Shown: positions 59,176 through 64,000 of the stretch, piece by piece
Layout of the letters: each line of letters begins with the position of its first letter
Position numbering within the stretch: position 1 is the stretch's first letter
Assembly: GCF_024586455.1 (NCBI RefSeq)
Contig: NC_065920.1
Span: forward strand, 10,440,144 to 10,504,143
Reading direction: 5' to 3'
DNA: 64,000 bases
Source: Bactrocera neohumeralis
Lineage: Eukaryota > Arthropoda > Insecta > Diptera > Tephritidae
Position numbers and translations under genes: made by a program
Notes under the pieces: model-generated
What the model was told of the DNA's origin: nothing
What the model saw: the letters and a program-made list of their open reading frames with translations, nothing else
Databases searched by the model: none

Positions 59176-60108
59176 CAAGGTCTGTCGCAAAAGAAACAGA
59201 ACTTTTTAAATATAACTGTTTCTGGTAGCGCCACCTATTGGTGGGTATATGGAATAAAAAGTTTGATCTCTTGTTGACATTTCGTAAAAATTTTAAGACA
59301 ATTGGATAACTACAATCGATGTTATCGATCAAAAAGTGACAGCAACTTTTGGTCATCGGTCGTAAAATGCAAAGAGCAAATATTAAATTTTGTTTTAAAC
59401 TTGGGAAAACGTTTACTGAAACATTTCAAATGATGAAAAAAGTTTATGGTGATCAGTGCCTATCCCGTAGTAATGTGCATGAGTGGTTTAAGCGATGCCA
59501 AGAAGGTCGTGAGGACCTCTGTGACGATCAGAAGTCGGTCGTCTTCAGAAGTCAAAAATAAAGACAACGCTGATTTGTTTTTACGATTCCGAGGGTATTG
59601 TCCACCGAGAGTTCGTCCCACCTGGCCAAACGATTAATGCTGTGTTTTACCTTGGTGTTATGAAGCGTCTTTTGTCACGCATTCGTTGTGCTCGACCACA
59701 ATACCGTGAGGCAGGGTCGTGGCGCCTGTTGCACGATAATGCGCCGTGTCATCGGTCGACGCTTGTCACTGATTTTTGACAAAAAACTCCATATTAACCA
59801 TTAATCACTCACCCTACTCACCTGATCTGGCACCCTGTGATTTTTTACCTATTTGGAAAACTTCATTTGCCCATGAAAGGACACTGGTTTCAGGACATTT
59901 CAGCTATCCAAAAGGCGACGACCGATATTCTCAAGAGCATTCCGAAAAATGGTCTTAAATAAACACTCATTTGAAATGCTAATTGACCGGGCTAAACGCT
60001 GTATCGAAGCACATGGAAACTACTTTGAATACAAAAATATAACTTTTGAAAAATATTAATTTTTTGTTGTTTTTTTTAACAGTCCTGTGTCTTTTGCGAC
60101 AGACCTTG
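59176..60108 (+). mobile_element. mariner, 933 bp, both inverted repeats and TA duplications present, catalytic core partly deleted
   Basis: The left end reads CAAGGTCTGTCGCAAAAGAA. The right end, reversed, reads CAAGGTCTGTCGCAAAAGAC. TA lies outside both (59174-59175, 60109-60110). Plus strand: NIKFCFKLGKTFTETFQMMK, CLSRSNVHEWFKRCQEGRED and DDQKS (helix-turn-helix half). A jump leads to LICFYDSEGIVHREFVPPGQ, WRLLHDNAPCH (second Asp) and HSPYSPDLAPCDF (third Asp), then a C-terminus with KSIPKNGLK. The jump removes the segment with the first Asp. A few frame shifts remain after it. The near-perfect ends make it one of the youngest elements in the window. It could be mobilised in trans if a full copy exists elsewhere. 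Confidence 0.9.
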
Positions 60109-60110
60109 TA

Positions 60111-61985
60111 TATGTATATATTAAGTAAAATATTGCCTGAAAATTTGAAGTTTATGGGTTCATTTTGGAAAATTTAACTCGCCGGCTCTTAAAATAGAGT
60201 TTTGGGAAAACACGTTTAAAGATTTGGAACCCGATTATACTAAGACAAAAAATATTTACAAATACATTCTTGTCTCCGAAACTATTTTTTGGGTTAGCTT
60301 CAACTTTTCGGAAAATATTCTCAAATGCTTGCATATTCGATATACATATGTACATGTAGAGGTAGTAATCGATTTTATGAAATTCGCTAGTGGACCTAAT
60401 CGAAAAAAAAGTGAATTGGAAAAAAATTCTATGCTAAAAATTTGAAATTGGAAATTTCTTGAAATATGTGTATACTAAAAAGTACAAAAAGTAGTTTGCT
60501 GTTATATCAACTTTTTCTTCCTTACAATGTCTTTTAAATTTGACATTTTGAACTATTTTAAAATACACTTTACAAAAATTATAAAATGATATTGTAAAAT
60601 TTAAGATCATTTCAAGTTTAACTCTTGTAACGCCGTATTCACTTGGCGAAACGTCGCCACTTTATTAAATTTCCGGAAAACTCAAAAGTATCCGCCTTAC
60701 CACTTGGCCCGCGCTGGCATATTCTCTTAATATGCTGTGTTACCACGCATCTTCAAATCAGTCAATGTAATCAGAGAAATGCATGCAATTTTCAATTAAC
60801 GAATCCACAGCCAGCTATCTAAGCTGCAACACATGCCATGTAAGCGGCTGCAATAAACGCAGTGAAATGTAGCTGCCTGCTTGGAAGGCGACACCATGTA
60901 GGAAAATTGTAAGTAATAGAAAACCTTTGATACAAATAGTGCTCTCAAAACTAATTAAACTAAGTTATTTTCCTGAAAGTATGCTACGATAAATAAACTG
61001 TTAAGATTCAACATTACTTAGATTATGCATCCAAAGCATCTTAGCACTCATGCACCAGAAGAGATTGCCCTTTATCGTTTCAAGACATTTTTCAATAAAC
61101 TATTCCACAGGGCCTGCATTTGCTTGTATATTTGTACGCCCAGACACAAAGTTATGCGTGGTTGGCTACTAAACTCGCTCGCTGGCCAACAGGTCGTATA
61201 CGCAACATTAATTAGTACAACTACTAATCAAACGCTAACGCGCTTGCTACCATGACATGGCAACAGCAAATACAAGCTGCTGTCTGCAACTACAAGTAAC
61301 GTGAACACACATACACTTACATATATATTTATACATATATTTACATATACAAAGGGACACGCATAATTACAATTCATAGTTCGATTCATGGTTCCAAGCT
61401 GTTGAGCAAGCGCAGCGCACTTGCCACGTTGCAATATGCAGCATGCCTGTGGTGCATGCAACAAGAGCACGCTCTTGGCGTATACAAAGGCAGACACATG
61501 TGTACACATAAGCATAAACTTACTACAACATAATGCTGTATCGGTTATTATAGCATTTGCTGTTGTAGTGTTGTTGTAGTCGCGCTAGTCACCCTGTCCA
61601 TAATTACGCGTGTCAGCACGCGTCTTGCCCCGCGCGCTGTTGCATGTCTCGCTTGGCGCTTGGTGGCTAAAATTAATCCCAGCAGATTTGCTACAAGCCA
61701 CCTCGCTCCCTCCTCCTCCGCCTCCGCCGCGCAAAGAAGCGCTCATTAGTGTCTTGTTAAATCACAATGATCAGCGCACATCAACAACAAAGAAGAAGCA
61801 GAATGAGGTTATTGCGGTGAATTGCTAATGCAGCAATAATTACAAATGATGCAATGTAATCACTGCAATGCAAGTAGTTGCACGATTAATAAAGGAAATA
61901 TGAAGAGTATAGCAGAAAATGTGAAATATTACAAATACCCAATAATTTGTTCGAAAGGAATGAAAACAGACTAATATCGCTAGAG
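60111..61985. other. no gene seen
   Basis: 60620-61870 is mixed-composition DNA with CCTCCTCCTCCGCCTCCGCC at about 61708 and no credible reading frame. The rest is AT-rich. Confidence 0.4.
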
Positions 61986-62097
61986 GAATAGGATTTAGTT
62001 GAACTTTTTCTTACTTATCTTTATGTCTTTTTCCGAATAGGATTTTAGTTGAACTTTTTCTTACTTATATATACTTCTATTTTTAAGTCTTTTTCCG
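61986..62097. repeat. direct duplication, about 50-60 bp unit
   Basis: GAATAGGATTTAGTTGAAC, then TTTTTCTTACTTAT up to GTCTTTTTCC, occurs at 61986-62034 and again at 62035-62097. The second copy has a 12-bp insertion of ATATACTTCTAT type. It lies just beyond the 3' end of the LINE relic at 62122. Confidence 0.8.
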
Positions 62098-62121
62098 ATT
62101 TTTTTACATAAATTTTATATT

Positions 62122-63126
62122 TTAAAAACAAATTAAATTAAGTAATTTTTGAGCCAAGTCCAACACCTTTTCAGCACAGTCACATACATACCTTACATAG
62201 TAGCAAAAACTTATCACTTTTATGATATGACGCCTAATCTGTTCTAAATGCTTCAATCTCGTCGTAGTTAAAGCTGCCGCTTCGCTGACAGCTTTCCATT
62301 TTACAGAAGACTCGAACATAAGTGCAGTCACATTTTCCACCCTGAGACTACCTCCACATGTGGTTTTCAGCTTTTTCCTCATACTTGAAAATCGAGGGCA
62401 ATGATACAGTACATGTTCAGAATCTCTGTACACGTCGGACAATATGGAGTAAAGTCATGACGATATTTATATAGATAGCTTCTAAAGCCCCCATGGCCAC
62501 TGAGTATTTGGATCAAGTAGAAATCCAGGTCCCCATGTTGTCTATTTATCCACGAATGTATATCCGGAATCTCTATGTGGGTCCACCGTCAAGACTTCTG
62601 TCTTCTGCTCAGCCAGTTCTAAACTCACATCGGAGGCCATACAGTTTTTTAGCCACTACTACCACTAAAAACTCAACCGCGTAGGCGATTGTTTTCTCAT
62701 TTTTTGGTTGATGTATTCTTGCACCCTGTCGTAGATTGGGTTTCATAGTAACTCCGAGTGCCCTCGTTCGTGTCATATTGTTTCTCTGATAATCCACCGA
62801 ATTTTTGGATTGCCATTTCCAAACAGTTACTTACAATGATTTCGTACACTTTACCAATCGTCTCGAACATGCGCAGAGGTCGATATGATGAAGGTTCTTT
62901 GGTGCCTTTTTTGTTTTTGGGCGTAGAACCAAACGATGTATGTACCTTCCACGTTTCGGGGAACATCTCTTCTATTATACACGCATTGCACATGTTAACA
63001 AAAATACTGCGTTTTAGTGTCATGGCTTTTTTAAGGGCTCTATTTGGTGTACCATCTATACCAGGCGATTTGGAGTTTTTGATTTTTTTCGCAATAGCCA
63101 ATAGTTCTTCGTCTGTGACTAACTAA
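62122..63126 (-). pseudogene. R1-like LINE, reverse transcriptase start and C-terminus (internally deleted)
   Basis: From 63126: VTDEELLAIAKKIKN-type start, IKNSKSPGIDGTPNRALKKA, MFPETWKVHTSF, KEPSSYRPLRMFETIGKVYE and GLSEKQYDTNEG (early RT motifs). A deletion joins this to LELAEQKTE-like text. Then come DIHSWINRQHGDLDFYLIQI, LSGHGGFRSYLYKYRHDFTP and YCPTCT. Across a shift follow DSEHVLYHCPRFSSMRKKL and a C-terminus ending near 62122. The Cys-Cys-His-Cys knuckle is typical of the clade. The RT motif with YADD is missing. It is related to 2650-3600. Confidence 0.8.
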
Positions 63127-64000
63127 TAGGAAAACCACAAAGAAAATACGTTCTTTTTCACTGGCAGTTACACACAATTAGATATATTCTTCTGGTAATG
63201 ATGGAAGAAGGATATTTTTTAAACTATTGTTTTGACAAAACATGAAGTTTTTTTGGGGGGAATCGCCATTTTTTTTAATTTAAATTTTGACTAGTCTTCG
63301 ACCATTACCTGTATTCATTTATTGCAATAATATTTTTTTTTTGGAATAGAGATAATGTAAAGGAGAAAAGTCTTTCTCACTTAGGTGCCCTTTTTCGGAG
63401 ATCCTTCTGAAGATAGGCTACGGAATCAAAGTGAAACCAAAATTTTTCAAAATGAATAGAAGATTATTAAAATACATTTAGTTGTACATTTGCTTATTTA
63501 TTATTATATATTAAATAAAATATGCATTAAAAATGCGATTTTTCTGACCTGCAATATAATATAATGAATATATAACTATATATTTACATATTTGGATATA
63601 AATAAATAATCCGTTCAAATTTATACAAAAATCTGGATTGCTAGATATGAAAAATGTTTCTGTGTTTGCGAATTTCATCAAAAAGTATTTCAGTATTTTC
63701 GCCTAAATGTATGCTACATTTTTAATATGAACTTAAGATTGTATACAGAACGGTGCCACGCCTACGACAAAACAATAAAAAATTTGCAGACTTATTACTC
63801 TGTGTAGTTCACAATTGATTTTATTTTAAGAAATTTAGTTCGCTTAAATTTGGTGGAGATTGAATAGCTTAATTTTTAAAGTTCCATTTTGGACTTTTTT
63901 TTTATATTTTTAAACAAAATGATAAAAACAAGTTTAATTTTGATTTTCTCTGACAATTTCACTATCATATTTAAAATATTCCAAAAAATATTTTATTCCG
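63127..64000. other. no gene seen
   Basis: AT-rich. Words such as GGTGCCACGCCTACGAC near 63752 recall the repeat family at 45420. The window ends in AT-rich DNA. Confidence 0.4.

Overview
The window is AT-rich nuclear DNA of a dipteran insect, most likely a tephritid fruit fly. The evidence is short GT-AG introns, insect-type NRF/acyltransferase genes, dense Tc1/mariner and non-LTR element remains, and an interspersed repeat that opens with TATACCCTGAACAGGG and carries GTCTGTCTG stretches. I recognise that repeat from fly genomes. The genus cannot be fixed without a search.

Only two genes look alive. Both lie on the minus strand and encode NRF-6 ('nose resistant to fluoxetine')-like membrane acyltransferases. 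Copy A is at 4054-7735 and copy B at 11648-16921. I could join six exons for each with GT-AG junctions; phases agree throughout, giving 711 and 707 residues. The duplicated block covers more than the coding part. The 3' flank of A (about 3690-3870) matches 10620-10790, and the 5' flank of A (to about 8430) matches the 5' flank of B (to about 17680). The copies have since collected different transposon insertions in their introns and flanks.

Almost everything else is decayed mobile DNA. Layout: 1-708 Tc1-like relic; 2650-3600 R1-like LINE; 3690-17680 the duplicated gene pair, with a spacer (8430-10620) and insertions; 18144-19256 LINE tail plus mariner; 20604-21260 a small inverted-repeat element at the edge of a transposase relic; 22380-23720 a field of palindromic GTAATCAT/ATGATTAC units; 24391-25225 mariner; 27650-29400 and 32360-33730 two copies of one LINE family; 29673-30190 mariner; 35330-36620 a field of CAATATTATTG-type palindromes; 38100-38560 LINE RNase H relic; 41398-42128 a TTAA-flanked inverted-repeat element; 42787-43878 and 48755-50190 interspersed repeats each split by a mariner; 45420-46330 a second long repeat; 46400-47545 and 52300-53250 two copies of an RTE-like LINE; 55880-57489 Tc1-like and Tc3-like relics side by side; 59176-60108 a mariner with both ends; 62122-63126 R1-like LINE.

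The long stretches between (25.2-27.6, 30.2-32.3, 33.7-38.1, 38.6-41.2, 43.9-45.4, 50.2-52.3, 54.1-55.9 and 60.1-62.0 kb) hold no gene I can support. No CRISPR, operon, rRNA or tRNA was seen. I found no convincing new multi-gene system. The most notable items are the recent tandem gene duplication, seven mariners lacking all or part of the catalytic core, three relics with Asp-to-Glu changes at catalytic positions, three short inverted-repeat elements, and two fields of palindromic motifs.
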